Positions 19,169-27,765 of a DNA stretch of 64,000 nucleotides are shown here, one piece after another. Position 1 is the stretch's first letter; every line of letters begins with the position of its first letter. The DNA is taken from the NCBI GenBank assembly GCA_002733205.1, contig NVUW01000001.1, forward strand, positions 496,001 to 560,000, given 5' to 3'. Origin of the DNA: Thalassobium sp. Lineage in GTDB: Bacteria > Pseudomonadota > Gammaproteobacteria > Pseudomonadales > Oceanobacteraceae. The notes under the pieces were generated by a model. That model was not told where the DNA came from, did no database searches, and worked only from the letters and a program-made list of their open reading frames with translations. Position numbers and translations under genes: made by a program.

Positions 19169-19193
19169 AACCCCGCGCCAGCGGGGTTTTTTA
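19169..19193 (+). terminator. Intrinsic terminator
   Basis: A CCCCGC/GCGGGG stem with a 4-nt loop followed by six T residues, 21 nt after the TPR protein stop. Confidence 0.9.
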
Positions 19194-19233
19194 TTCCGCT
19201 GATCCAATGTTATTCATCGCAAAAGGACATCCC

Positions 19234-20346
19234 ATGCGTTTTATATTCCCGCTGTTACTGGGCCTGATCATCAGCCCGCTCACTCAGGCCGCAGGTCCCG
19301 CTAAAGTCGCCACCCTGGAGCGCAGCCTGTGGCCACAACCGTTAACCAGCGCTGTAGCGTTTGACCGCGCTTCCGCCGCCGAAATTCTGACCTTCGCCCG
19401 CTTGCTGGAAGCCACAGCACTGAGCACTGAAGCCGAGATCAAAGCCTTTACCGCCGTCGATAAGCCCGATACTGCCAGCGTGCAGCGCTGGCTGGGGAAA
19501 ACCCGGCAGCGGCTGCAGGCTAACTACGCACAGGCCTGTGGTCAGTGTGCCGCGTCCGCCAGCTGGGCGGCATTAACCGCCGTCAGCCAACGGCCCGTTA
19601 CCGGGAAGTATCAGAATTGGGCCAAAGCCAGTGAAGCATTTCACTTACGTTACCTGTATGAACAGGTGCGTCTGGCGGCATTATTCCCGCGTATTACCAG
19701 TGAAATTCACACCTTTAATCAGCACGAGGTAGATGGTTTTGAATTACCCGACCGTCAGTTTCTGCTGAGCTATGATGACGGCCCGGCACCCGACCGCTTA
19801 AAGGATGGCGTTAAAGTAAACGGCACTGAGCAGCTGGTTAAAGCACTGGAAAGTGCCGGTATGCATGCACAGTTTTTCGCACTGGGCGAACGTATTAAAC
19901 AGCAGAAAGCGCCGCAGGATTTTTACGCCAGCCAGTGTCTGGGCTCCCATGGCGAAGTGCATAAAAGCCACCAGAAATGGGATGGCTGGGCCGACTCCAT
20001 CAACACCACACGCACGCGTCTGAATGACTATCAGCCAGGTCCGTACTGGTTCCGCCCGCCTTACGGCCAGCGCAGCGAAGTGCTGACCGCTGCACTGCAG
20101 CAGGCGGGTGAAGGTGTCATGCTGTGGAATATCGACAGCCAGGACTGGAACCGTAAGCTGAAAGATAAAGACGTCGAAGACCGGGTAATAACCCTGATGC
20201 TATTGTGGCGTCGCGGTATTATTCTGTACCACGATATTCACCCACGGGCGCTGGCGAATTTAGCCGCACTGCAGACCCTGCAGCAGCAGGCCGGACTGAA
20301 ATGGCGCGACTGCCGCAGCCTGCAGCCAACAGCCACAAACCTCTGA
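19234..20346 (+). CDS. Exported polysaccharide deacetylase
   Basis: A 370-residue protein with a signal peptide (MRFIFPLLLGLIISPLTQAA). The start is set by AAAGGA 7 nt upstream rather than an ATG nine codons earlier. The NodB homology domain occupies about residues 175-340 with motif 1 SYDDGPAPD (catalytic base and metal Asp), a modified motif 2 around SHGEVHKSH (metal His residues) and motif 3 RPPYGQRS. Such enzymes remove N- or O-acetyl groups from cell-wall or surface polysaccharides. The N-terminal 150 residues are helical and unassigned. The substrate is unknown. Confidence 0.85.
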   Translation: MRFIFPLLLGLIISPLTQAAGPAKVATLERSLWPQPLTSAVAFDRASAAEILTFARLLEATALSTEAEIKAFTAVDKPDTASVQRWLGKTRQRLQANYAQACGQCAASASWAALTAVSQRPVTGKYQNWAKASEAFHLRYLYEQVRLAALFPRITSEIHTFNQHEVDGFELPDRQFLLSYDDGPAPDRLKDGVKVNGTEQLVKALESAGMHAQFFALGERIKQQKAPQDFYASQCLGSHGEVHKSHQKWDGWADSINTTRTRLNDYQPGPYWFRPPYGQRSEVLTAALQQAGEGVMLWNIDSQDWNRKLKDKDVEDRVITLMLLWRRGIILYHDIHPRALANLAALQTLQQQAGLKWRDCRSLQPTATNL

Positions 20347-20374
20347 CAATGCAATAACCGGCAGGAATACAATT

Positions 20375-21001
20375 TTGAACAGCGGACTCTACCTGATTTT
20401 TCTGGCAACCACGGTTATGTTAATCATGGTGCCCGGCCCTTCTGCCATCACCGCAGCCAGTCAGGGTGCCAGCCAGCCGCAAGGCAAAGCCTTTTTTGGC
20501 GTGCTGGGTATCGCCTGTGCTGATGTGTTGTATTTTTCGCTGTCTGCCACCGGTATTGCCTCGTTAATTATTGCCTCGGCCACACTGTTCGCTTTGATTA
20601 AATGGGTTGGTGTAGCCTACCTGCTGTACCTGGGGCTGGGTGCCATATTCAGCAACGCCGGGCCCATTAATCTCAGTCGTGAGCAAAAGACGAGCAGACC
20701 CGGCAAGCTGTTTTATCAGGGATTAATCGTACAGCTCGCCAACCCCAAGGCACTGCTCTATTTTTCTGCCTTACTGCCACAGTTTATTGATCCGGCCGAA
20801 CCGGTACTGCTGCAGATATTGATTATGGGGGCTTCCTGCCTGCTCGCCGACCTGCTGGTGTACAGTGCATTCAGCTATATGGGCAATCATCTGGCGCGCA
20901 AGCAACTCAAAGCCTGGGTGGTTAATGCGATTAATAAAACCGCAGGTTTAACCCTGATTGCGACCGGAATCAGAATCGCGATGATGGAGGCTAAGAATTA
21001 A
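20375..21001 (+). CDS. LysE/RhtB-family amino acid exporter
   Basis: A 208-residue integral membrane protein with about six hydrophobic segments and the family's N-terminal motif VPGPSAITAASQG (usually PGPN/S), followed by GVAYLLYLGLGAIFS and LANPKALLYFSALLPQF. The family exports amino acids or homoserine lactones using the proton gradient. It begins at TTG, with AGGAA 8 nt upstream. The prophage lies directly downstream and interrupts the terminator that this gene shared with cobA. Confidence 0.88.
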   Translation: MNSGLYLIFLATTVMLIMVPGPSAITAASQGASQPQGKAFFGVLGIACADVLYFSLSATGIASLIIASATLFALIKWVGVAYLLYLGLGAIFSNAGPINLSREQKTSRPGKLFYQGLIVQLANPKALLYFSALLPQFIDPAEPVLLQILIMGASCLLADLLVYSAFSYMGNHLARKQLKAWVVNAINKTAGLTLIATGIRIAMMEAKN

Positions 21002-21040
21002 TCGCTCCCGGATAGCGAAGATAAAAAAACCTGCCAAAGC

Positions 21041-21053
21041 CACTACTGTCCCA
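21041..21053 (+). repeat. Left terminal inverted repeat of the prophage
   Basis: CACTACTGTCCCA. It is an exact inverted copy of 60056-60068, 39 kb away. Downstream, after two unlike bases, both ends share a further GTTT. A second ACTACTGT copy lies at 21099-21106, perhaps an additional transposase site. Confidence 0.7.
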
Positions 21054-21054
21054 T

Positions 21055-21085
21055 AGTTTGGAGTGACATTGTGTCACTCCAAACT
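21055..21085. repeat. Perfect 14-bp hairpin at the prophage left end
   Basis: AGTTTGGAGTGACA, a TTG loop, then the exact complement. It starts 2 bp inside the left terminal repeat. There is no T tract, so it is not an ordinary terminator. It may be a protein-binding site or block transcription from outside. Confidence 0.6.
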
Positions 21086-21861
21086 GCAGCATTCATCGAC
21101 TACTGTTTTTCAACCTGAAACGCCTTTCCGGGGCAAGCCCCTGGCCCCCTGCAAGGAGAGGTATCTCCTTACGATCCTCTCTTTTTGGCGCGTCCGGCTT
21201 CATCCAGCCAACTGCAATGATTATGCGGCACGCAAAACAATTCACCCCGGAACGACGCTTTAAAACAGCAAAAATTTGTATCGTTCCGGGGCAGGGTTTT
21301 GCTCTGAAGGCCGCAGAATCATCTGGTTGACTGGCGCCGCACGATCGCCGGTGAAAGCAACCCGCTCAGCCGTATTTCAACGGAAACAGCGTTTTCGACA
21401 TGAAATTTCAGTTCAGCTACTTGCTCTGAAAAGCAGCAGTGCGGTGACGGTTTTCTGCGCCTCTGGGGCCGCCGCAGAAACCGCTGATATGTCTGGTCTG
21501 TCCGCAGGGTCGGTTAATGCTCCTGCCAAACCGACATTTCCGCCATCCCTGGCGGTCAGGTGCGTAAGCGGTCCGGCCATGGACAATTTTGTCTGGAACA
21601 AAATTGAGCAGCCGCAGGTTGACCCGCGGGCGAAGGGCAGGCCGCCCGGAGTCTCACGGCCCAGAAAGTGTAACCAGACATTAGACCTGAGATAGGACAT
21701 TAATCCGGGAATAAGCGGGAATGACTGGGATTTAATGGGAGAGATTTCAGTGTTTACGGGGAATGTAGCGCTTTAACGGGAATAATTGCGCCGGTTCTGT
21801 CTCAGTTGATCCGTCATGCGTCGCAGCCGAGTAATTCAAAGCTGCGACACATGAAACAAGA
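21086..21861. other. Prophage left-end region without a convincing gene
   Basis: Between the left end hairpin and the repressor I see no reliable gene. Reading frames exist on both strands (for example 21276-21695 plus and 21413-21700 minus), but they lack good ribosome binding sites and family features. The region holds small hairpins (GGGGCaaGCCCC near 21130; AAGGAGAggtaTCTCCTT at 21153-21170) and the left copy of a 43-bp repeat. Transposase-binding sites are expected in such a region. Confidence 0.5.
21519..21561 (+). repeat. 43-bp subterminal direct repeat, left copy
   Basis: This stretch matches 59913-59955 at 38 of 43 positions in the same orientation. Its core is a dyad, CCGCCATCCcTGGCGG. 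The copies lie about 0.48 kb and 0.11 kb inside the two prophage ends. Confidence 0.65.
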
Positions 21862-22548
21862 TCACACGTCCTTACCGATCCAGACTACGCGACCCACTAC
21901 TTCCAGGTCGGAATCGGAACCATCAATCTTAACCAGCATCGGCGGATAGTCTTTGTTATCGCTGATCAGCTGCACGCCCTGGCCCGGCACGATCTGGGTG
22001 CGCTTAACCAGTAAGTGACCGTCTACACGCATAACGTACATGCGGCCGTCCTGCGGTATGGAATCGCTGCGATCGACCATGATTGTGTTGTTGTCACTGA
22101 TCGTCGGCTCCATTGAGTCGCCTTTAGCAAAGACAACGGCCAGATCCTTCTCATGCAAGCCCCGGAACGCCAGCCATTTACGGCGAAACGCCAATAGCCT
22201 TGTGACCGGCTCCTGGTCAACGGAAGTGCCGTTGCCCGCGCTCACCTGGATGTTATAGCCCGGAATATAGGCATATTCGTCGGAGTTCGCGGCTTTATCC
22301 TCAGCGGAAGGTTCTCCTTCACCACTCGCCAGCCATGCCAGGCTGACACCCGCCATGCTGCACAGCAAAGACGCGTCCTGAAGCTTGATATCGGTATCAC
22401 CGTTTATGTAGCGGCGTAACGACGACAGGCTGATCTCGGTCTGATCCGCAACGGCCTGAGCGCCACCAATGCGCGCGACGATGGTTTTTAAGCGGGTTCC
22501 GATTTCATTTTCGGTTTTAGGAACCATTTCTGAACTTTTATCCGCCAC
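21862..22548 (-). CDS. Prophage repressor, LexA/CI type with S24 peptidase domain
   Basis: A 228-residue repressor. A helix-turn-helix lies at about residues 28-55 (AQAVADQTEISLSSLRRYI). The C-terminal S24 domain contains the catalytic Ser145 in GDSMEPTI and Lys182 in LLVKRTQ. An AG pair at residues 104-105 (QVSAGNG) is a plausible self-cleavage site. This predicts induction through RecA in the SOS response, unlike the Clp-sensitive repressor of phage Mu itself. It is divergent from ner and should bind the operator region between them to keep early genes silent. Confidence 0.92.
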   Translation of the reverse strand: MADKSSEMVPKTENEIGTRLKTIVARIGGAQAVADQTEISLSSLRRYINGDTDIKLQDASLLCSMAGVSLAWLASGEGEPSAEDKAANSDEYAYIPGYNIQVSAGNGTSVDQEPVTRLLAFRRKWLAFRGLHEKDLAVVFAKGDSMEPTISDNNTIMVDRSDSIPQDGRMYVMRVDGHLLVKRTQIVPGQGVQLISDNKDYPPMLVKIDGSDSDLEVVGRVVWIGKDV

Positions 22549-22740
22549 GTTCCGATTCTCATAAGTAACTGATTTATAAGGAATAACGCCATTTTTGAAT
22601 CAATCTAGCCCAAAAATGAATCGGAACTAGTTCATAAATGGTTTACCAACATTCATTTATGAAGTACCTTTACAACATCAGACGACAAAAGCCCGCCAGC
22701 TTTGAACGTAAAACAAAGTCGCTAAAGGTAGTTCAAAAAA
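22549..22740. promoter_or_regulatory. Early operator/promoter region of the prophage
   Basis: This AT-rich gap between the divergent repressor and ner carries repeated TTCATTTAT-like elements. There is an exact inverted pair TTCATAAATG (22631-22640) and CATTTATGAA (22654-22663), and related AAAATGAATC and TTTTGAATCA nearby. Both the repressor and Ner probably bind here. Confidence 0.65.
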
Positions 22741-23010
22741 ATGAGCAGATCACAAACCCACCCAGTAAATGACTGGCACCCCGAAGACATCAAAGCCGCC
22801 ATCCGCAAGCGCGGAGTCAGCGTCGCGGAACTTGCCCGCGCCAATGGCTATGACAACCCCCGTACCTTCATGAATGTACTGCGTATGCCGTACCCCAAAA
22901 TTGAGCGAATTATCGCTGAGTTTCTGGATGTCGAGCCGCAGGTCATCTGGCCCAGTCGTTATCAGGAGCCTACCAAAATTCGTCCGTCAGTTCACCGCAA
23001 AGTCGCATAG
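22741..23010 (+). CDS. ner: Ner-family DNA-binding regulator
   Basis: An 89-residue helix-turn-helix protein of the Ner/Nlp family. The typical start WHPEDIKAAIRKRGVSVAEL is followed by the recognition helix region DNPRTFMNVLRMPYPKIERI and the closing EFLDVEPQVIWPSRY. In Mu, Ner is the first early gene and turns down the early and repressor promoters during lytic growth. The location directly after the operator region is the same here. Confidence 0.92.
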   Translation: MSRSQTHPVNDWHPEDIKAAIRKRGVSVAELARANGYDNPRTFMNVLRMPYPKIERIIAEFLDVEPQVIWPSRYQEPTKIRPSVHRKVA

Positions 23011-23112
23011 CACCGCCTCTCAATGTGTTTTCTCAGGCTAAGCCAGAGGCACAAGCGCGGATAGATGCAGAGCAACAGAACGTTTGGCAACGAAAGAAAC
23101 AAGGTAGGCCCA

Positions 23113-23595
23113 ATGAACAACCGGAATTGGAAACGCGTAACCCCACGATCCCTGCGCCACGGGATGGAGCTGTGCCTCCAGTACGCGAAAGAAAAGCACA
23201 ACCTCAGCATTGAACGGATCGCCGATCGCATGGGCCTGTCCAGTCACTGGACGCTCTATAAGTGGCTCGAATCCGGGAAAATGCCCGCCAATCTGATCCG
23301 CCCGTTTGAGGTCGCCTGCGGCTGCACATTTGTCACCCGGTTCATTGCCACCAGCGCCCACAAACTGGTTATCGACATCCCGTCATCAAAACCCGTAGCC
23401 GATACCGATTTACTCGCGCTTCAAACTGGATTTAACGAAGCCGTAAACGTACTGGCCGCCTTCTATAAAGGGCGCGCCGAGGCCGAAGAAGCATTAGGCG
23501 AACTGAACCGCCTCCTAACCGATATCGCCGGTCACCGCGCGCGCGTCGAATGCGCCGCCGCCCCGGAGCTGGATCTGTTCGGGGGTGACGAATGA
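23113..23595 (+). CDS. Early phage protein with a helix-turn-helix-like segment
   Basis: A 160-residue protein from MNNRNWKRVTPRSLRHGME; I chose this ATG because a purine-rich AAGGTAGG site precedes it. The segment LSIERIADRMGLSSHWTLYKWLESG (about residues 31-55) looks like a helix-turn-helix that recognises DNA. A helical tail follows. Similar genes lie between ner and the transposase in other Mu-like prophages. Its stop overlaps the transposase start by four bases. Its role is not established; a regulatory function is likely. Confidence 0.7.
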   Translation: MNNRNWKRVTPRSLRHGMELCLQYAKEKHNLSIERIADRMGLSSHWTLYKWLESGKMPANLIRPFEVACGCTFVTRFIATSAHKLVIDIPSSKPVADTDLLALQTGFNEAVNVLAAFYKGRAEAEEALGELNRLLTDIAGHRARVECAAAPELDLFGGDE

Positions 23596-25805
23596 ACGAA
23601 TGGTTCACCGCTCAGGAACTCATCTGCGTCGCCGGCCTGCCGTCATCCGAACGCGGCATCCGTAAAAAGGCGGCCGCCGAGGGCTGGACTTCCCGCCCGC
23701 GCGCCGTCGGCAAAGGCAACGAATACCACATCAGCAGTCTGCCCGCCGATACCCAGCGCGCCATCCGGATCAGCCAGGCGAAGAAAGCGGCCGCCGCCGC
23801 TAAGAGCAGAATGCCGGAGCTGAGCGCAGCGGAAGACGCGCGCCGCCTGAAAAACGAAAAGGCGCTGGAGCGTTACCGCAAACTGAGCGCTAACCAAAAG
23901 CGCATCGTCGACGCCAAGCTTGAACTGCTCGACGCCGCCAAAGCCTTTCACGCCAGCAGCGGCCTGAGCAAAGGCGCGGCCTATACCGAGTTTTCGCGCT
24001 TATACAAAGCCGAAGAAATCACCATCGACCCGATCGTCCGCGCGGCCCAGCCCGCCTGTAGCCGCCCGCGCCTTTACGACTGGGAAAAAGCCCTGCATGA
24101 ACACGGCATCGACGCGCTCGCCGGTGATAAAGGCAAAGCCCGTCGCGGCAGCGGCGCGATCGACAGCCAGCCCGAACTGGCCGGCTTTATCACCGGTATG
24201 ATCGTCGCGCACCCGCACATCAAAATGAGCGTCCTTAACAAAGCCATTGAAGCGGAGTTTGCCGGAACCGGCACCACGCTCGTCGGCCTGCGTACGCTGG
24301 AGCGCTGGGTTAACCAGTGGAAAGATGACAACCGCCAGGTGTTCACCGCCGTCACCAATCCTGACGCCTGGAAAAACAAATACATGGACGCCCAGGGCAG
24401 CGCCTCCGAGCACGTCATCGGCCTGAATCAGCTCTGGGAGTTCGACTCAACGCCCGCCGATCTGATGCTCACAGACGGCCGTCACAGCATTCTGGGCGTC
24501 ATCGACGTTTACAGCCGCCGCACCAGTTTTGTCGTCATGCCTACGTCCGACAGCAAAGGCGTAGCCAAAGTTATCCGCCGCGCGATCCTGAGCTGGGGCG
24601 TCCCCGAAACCGCCAAAACCGACAACGGCGCTGACTATAAATCGAAGTGGATTAAACACGTATTCCGCGCGCTCGGCGTTAATCAGGAATTCTGCCCGCC
24701 GTTTCAGGGCTGGAAAAAGCCGCACATTGAGCGCGTATTCCGCACATTCGCCCATGACGTAGCGGAGCTGCTGCCCGGATTTATCGGCCACAACGTCACC
24801 GAACGCAAAGCCATCGAAGCGCGTAAATCATTCAGCGACCGCCTGCTTAAAAAGGACGAGCTGATCGAGGTGAAAATGAACGCTGCCGAGCTGCAGCAGT
24901 TCTGCAACGACTGGCTCGAACACGAATACCACACACGCAAACACGAAAGCCTAGGCCGCTCACCGAACGCTCAGGCCGCGTTATACAACGGCAGCATCCG
25001 CACCGTTAGCGACGAGCGTCTGCTCGACGTCCTGCTCAGCGAACCGGCCGGCACCCGCACCATTACCAAGGTCGGCATCAAACTTAACGGCGGCGTTTAC
25101 GTTCACCCGCAGCTTGCAGCCCACACAGGCGAACAGGTCAGCGTGTTCTATGACGACGCCGACATGGGCCGCATCTACGTCCACGATCTTGATGGCGAAT
25201 TTATCTGCATCGCCGAAGACCCGGACATTACCGGCGTCAGCCGTACCGAGGTGGCTGCGCAGGCTAAGGCCATCCAAAAAGAAACCATTCAGGAAGAGCG
25301 CCGCCGCCTGAAAGCCGCCGCCGCCAAAGTGACTAAGCGCGACATCGCGCAGCAGATTCTGCAACACCGCGCCGACCAGGAACGCGAACAGAAAGTGCGC
25401 CACTTCCCGCGCCCGCAAAGCGAACACAGCAGCGAAGGCCTGATTGCCGCCGCCGCCGCGCTCAACGCGCAAGAAAACAACAGCACAACGCCTGAATGGT
25501 TCAACCATGACGAGGCCATGGCGAGCCTGAGCGCCGCTCTCAACGAACAACCTGCCACAGCACCCCGGCAACTCGCCCCCGTTGTTAAACCCCTGTTTAA
25601 CAAACAAGAGGTTAACCGGGGCTTAAACGTGCCAGATGACCTGGCCATGCGCTACGAGTTCTGGCTCCACATCGACCAAAAAATCAGAGAGGAAACCGCA
25701 ACCACAGAAGAAACGAAATGGGCGCGCGCCTTCGCCAGCTCACACGCCTACAGCAGCGGAAAAATGCTTTGGGAAATGCGCCAGCCTAGCGCCGCGCAGC
25801 AATAA
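23592..25805 (+). CDS. MuA-type DDE transposase
   Basis: A 737-residue transposase. The N-terminal winged-helix (MNEWFTAQELICVAGLPSSE) matches the Mu end/enhancer-binding domain. The central RNase H-fold core has the catalytic triad Asp285 (WEFDSTPAD), Asp344 (KTDNGADYK) and Glu380 (KPHIERVFR). A Mu-type beta-barrel and a charged C-terminal region follow. The protein pairs the prophage ends and catalyses strand transfer for integration and replicative transposition. The C-terminus should contact the ATPase encoded next. Length is somewhat longer than MuA (663 residues). Confidence 0.95.
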   Translation: MNEWFTAQELICVAGLPSSERGIRKKAAAEGWTSRPRAVGKGNEYHISSLPADTQRAIRISQAKKAAAAAKSRMPELSAAEDARRLKNEKALERYRKLSANQKRIVDAKLELLDAAKAFHASSGLSKGAAYTEFSRLYKAEEITIDPIVRAAQPACSRPRLYDWEKALHEHGIDALAGDKGKARRGSGAIDSQPELAGFITGMIVAHPHIKMSVLNKAIEAEFAGTGTTLVGLRTLERWVNQWKDDNRQVFTAVTNPDAWKNKYMDAQGSASEHVIGLNQLWEFDSTPADLMLTDGRHSILGVIDVYSRRTSFVVMPTSDSKGVAKVIRRAILSWGVPETAKTDNGADYKSKWIKHVFRALGVNQEFCPPFQGWKKPHIERVFRTFAHDVAELLPGFIGHNVTERKAIEARKSFSDRLLKKDELIEVKMNAAELQQFCNDWLEHEYHTRKHESLGRSPNAQAALYNGSIRTVSDERLLDVLLSEPAGTRTITKVGIKLNGGVYVHPQLAAHTGEQVSVFYDDADMGRIYVHDLDGEFICIAEDPDITGVSRTEVAAQAKAIQKETIQEERRRLKAAAAKVTKRDIAQQILQHRADQEREQKVRHFPRPQSEHSSEGLIAAAAALNAQENNSTTPEWFNHDEAMASLSAALNEQPATAPRQLAPVVKPLFNKQEVNRGLNVPDDLAMRYEFWLHIDQKIREETATTEETKWARAFASSHAYSSGKMLWEMRQPSAAQQ

Positions 25806-25853
25806 AAAACGCCTGCGGGAACAGGCGAAAACAATCAACAGAGAGAAAAGAAT

Positions 25854-26573
25854 ATGACAATCAACAGCATCGCGGGAATCACCAACGTAGCTCTGTGCAA
25901 TATGACGCTTGAGCGCGCCATGAACCGCGCCCACAGCCTGCCGGGCATCGTCGTATTTCACGGCCCGTCAGGCTACGGCAAATCCTTCGCGGCGTCCTAC
26001 GCCGCCAACCGTCACCGCGCCTATTTTGTGCAGTGTAAAAGCACCTGGACACGCAAAGCATTTTTACAGGCCATCGCCAAAGATATGGGCCTGTCACCAG
26101 CAGGAACCCTCAGCGAACTGACCGACCAGGTCTGCGAAGAACTGATGCTCTCCGGCCGCCCGCTGATCATCGACGAAGCCGACTACCTTGCCGATAAAAA
26201 CCGCATTTTTATGGTGATGGATTTATACGAAGGCTCCCAGGCTCCGATCATGCTGATCGGCGAAGAACGCCTGCCGCAAAAACTCAAAGCCTACGAAAAA
26301 ATAGATAACCGCATTTTAGAGTGGGCACCGGCGCAGCCGTGTAAGCCGCACGACGTACGCGAGCTTGCCAAAATCTACGCGCGCGGCATCAACATTGACG
26401 ACGCGCTACTGGAAAATCTGCACGCAGCAACAAACGGCGTAACCCGCCGCATCTGCGTAAACCTCGACAGCATCGAAAACTTCGCCCGCAACGAAGGCAC
26501 CGACACCGTTACCCTGGCTAATTACGACCGCCCGTTTTTTACAGGCCAGGCACCGCGCGGGAGGGCCGCGTAA
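25854..26573 (+). CDS. MuB-like AAA+ ATPase, transposition target selector
   Basis: A 239-residue AAA+ ATPase with Walker A GPSGYGKS (residues 37-44) and Walker B PLIIDEAD (about 103-110). It is shorter than MuB (312 residues) because it lacks most of the N-terminal DNA-binding part, and it resembles the ExeA/AAA_22 form common in B3-like transposable phages. It should form ATP-dependent filaments on DNA, stimulate the transposase and give target immunity. It follows the transposase by 48 nt and overlaps the next gene at its stop. Confidence 0.9.
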   Translation: MTINSIAGITNVALCNMTLERAMNRAHSLPGIVVFHGPSGYGKSFAASYAANRHRAYFVQCKSTWTRKAFLQAIAKDMGLSPAGTLSELTDQVCEELMLSGRPLIIDEADYLADKNRIFMVMDLYEGSQAPIMLIGEERLPQKLKAYEKIDNRILEWAPAQPCKPHDVRELAKIYARGINIDDALLENLHAATNGVTRRICVNLDSIENFARNEGTDTVTLANYDRPFFTGQAPRGRAA

Positions 26574-27166
26574 TGCCAAGGGTTTTAGAGCTTCAGCAAA
26601 AAGCCGGCTACGAATCTTTTTGGGCCGCGATCCGCGCCCTGAAAGTATTCACCCGTCAGGATCTGCTGTGTGAGCTGGGCAAAGAGTTCGGCGATAACGT
26701 CAACGCCGACACCGTTAAAAGCTACTTGCAGCGCCTGCGTCGCGGCGGCTTTATCGAATTAAGCGGCTATGTAAAAACGCCTCGCTGCACCCGCTTACGC
26801 CAATACACATTAATAAACGATATCGGCGTCAGCGCACCGCGCCTGCGCGCCGACGGCAGCGCCAGTAAAAACGGCGCGGTACATGAAGTGCTTTGGCGCA
26901 GCATGAAGGTGCTGGGGAATTTTGAAGTACGCGAATTACAGATTGCCGCGACGACCGAATTCACCGCGCCCAGCGCAGATGAAACCCGCGACTACTGCAA
27001 CCACTTGTGCCGCGCCGGTTATCTCAAACGCAACGACGGCCGCTTCCAGTTTATCCGCAGCCGTTACACCGGCCCACGCCCGCCTGTTATCACCCGCGTA
27101 GCGACCGTCTACGACGCGAACCTGCGTAAGCTCATGCACGTAAACCCGCTGGAGGTAGAGGTATGA
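26573..27166 (+). CDS. Early phage protein with two winged-helix-like repeats
   Basis: A 197-residue protein. Two segments look like repeated winged-helix units: FTRQDLLCELGKEFGDNVNADTVKSYLQRL (residues about 24-55) and FEVRELQIAATTEFTAPSADETRDYCNHL (about 118-145), each followed by a GGFIEL/AGYLKR turn. It may bind DNA near the transposition complex. Related proteins occur just after the ATPase gene in Mu-like prophages, but the function is not known to me. It overlaps both neighbours by one to four bases. Confidence 0.7.
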   Translation: MPRVLELQQKAGYESFWAAIRALKVFTRQDLLCELGKEFGDNVNADTVKSYLQRLRRGGFIELSGYVKTPRCTRLRQYTLINDIGVSAPRLRADGSASKNGAVHEVLWRSMKVLGNFEVRELQIAATTEFTAPSADETRDYCNHLCRAGYLKRNDGRFQFIRSRYTGPRPPVITRVATVYDANLRKLMHVNPLEVEV

Positions 27167-27414
27167 CGTTAATGATTTCCGATGCGCTGCTCGACGTTCT
27201 GGCCGATGAATTTATCGCCCTGAACTTAGCCGCTCATAACATCACTTTAGAGCAGTTTATTAACGCTCCGGATATTTGCCGAGACTATGCGCGCGACAAT
27301 AAAACCGCCCGCAGAAACATCGTCCACGGCGGCCGCGTAGACGATCCGATGAAACACCGTCGCTACCCGCGCAGCCGCAGTAAATCCGATTTTCGCCGGA
27401 GGGCTCAGCCATGA
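27163..27414 (+). CDS. Small early phage protein, unknown
   Basis: An 83-residue protein. The first 45 residues are hydrophobic/acidic and helical (LLDVLADEFIALNLAAHNITLEQF). The last 35 are strongly basic (KHRRYPRSRSKSDFRRRAQP), which could contact nucleic acid. It overlaps the genes on both sides by four bases, so it is translationally coupled in the early operon. The family is not recognised. Confidence 0.6.
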   Translation: MTLMISDALLDVLADEFIALNLAAHNITLEQFINAPDICRDYARDNKTARRNIVHGGRVDDPMKHRRYPRSRSKSDFRRRAQP

Positions 27415-27764
27415 ATGCGATCCCATTAATCGACGTCAGCGAGCCGCGCTGGTTGACCGAACTACGCCGCCAATGCATGGCGACAAGTCAGCGTAAAGTC
27501 GCCGCAGAACTCGGCGTATCAACAGCGATGATCAGCCAGGCACTGAAAGACAAATACCCCGGCGACATCAGCAAACTTGAGCGCGCCGTACGCGGCGCAT
27601 ATCTGGGCGATACCGTCAGCTGCCCGGTGCTGGGCGAACTGGAAACCAACAAATGCCTGCGCTATCAGCGCGAAAAGTTATCAGCCGTAAATCCCATGCG
27701 CGTTCAACTGTTCCGCGCCTGTAACGGCTTCTGTGAAAACTCAGAAAAAAACCGGGAGAAATAA
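27411..27764 (+). CDS. Early phage protein with helix-turn-helix and Cys motif
   Basis: A 117-residue protein. Residues about 20-45 (TSQRKVAAELGVSTAMISQAL) form a Cro/YdaS-like helix-turn-helix. The C-terminal half has four Cys (CPVLGELETNKCLRYQ, then FRACNGFC), perhaps a zinc site. Similar proteins are common in the early regions of Mu-like prophages. It overlaps the gene before it by four bases. A regulatory role is inferred. Confidence 0.7.
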   Translation: MNAIPLIDVSEPRWLTELRRQCMATSQRKVAAELGVSTAMISQALKDKYPGDISKLERAVRGAYLGDTVSCPVLGELETNKCLRYQREKLSAVNPMRVQLFRACNGFCENSEKNREK

Positions 27765-27765
27765 T

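Noticed and set aside
21276-21700. Open frames of 139 codons (plus) and 95 codons (minus) at the prophage left end
   Set aside because: They overlap each other, have no good ribosome binding site, no known domain, and a composition typical of repeat-containing non-coding sequence. One 43-bp part recurs at the other end of the prophage.
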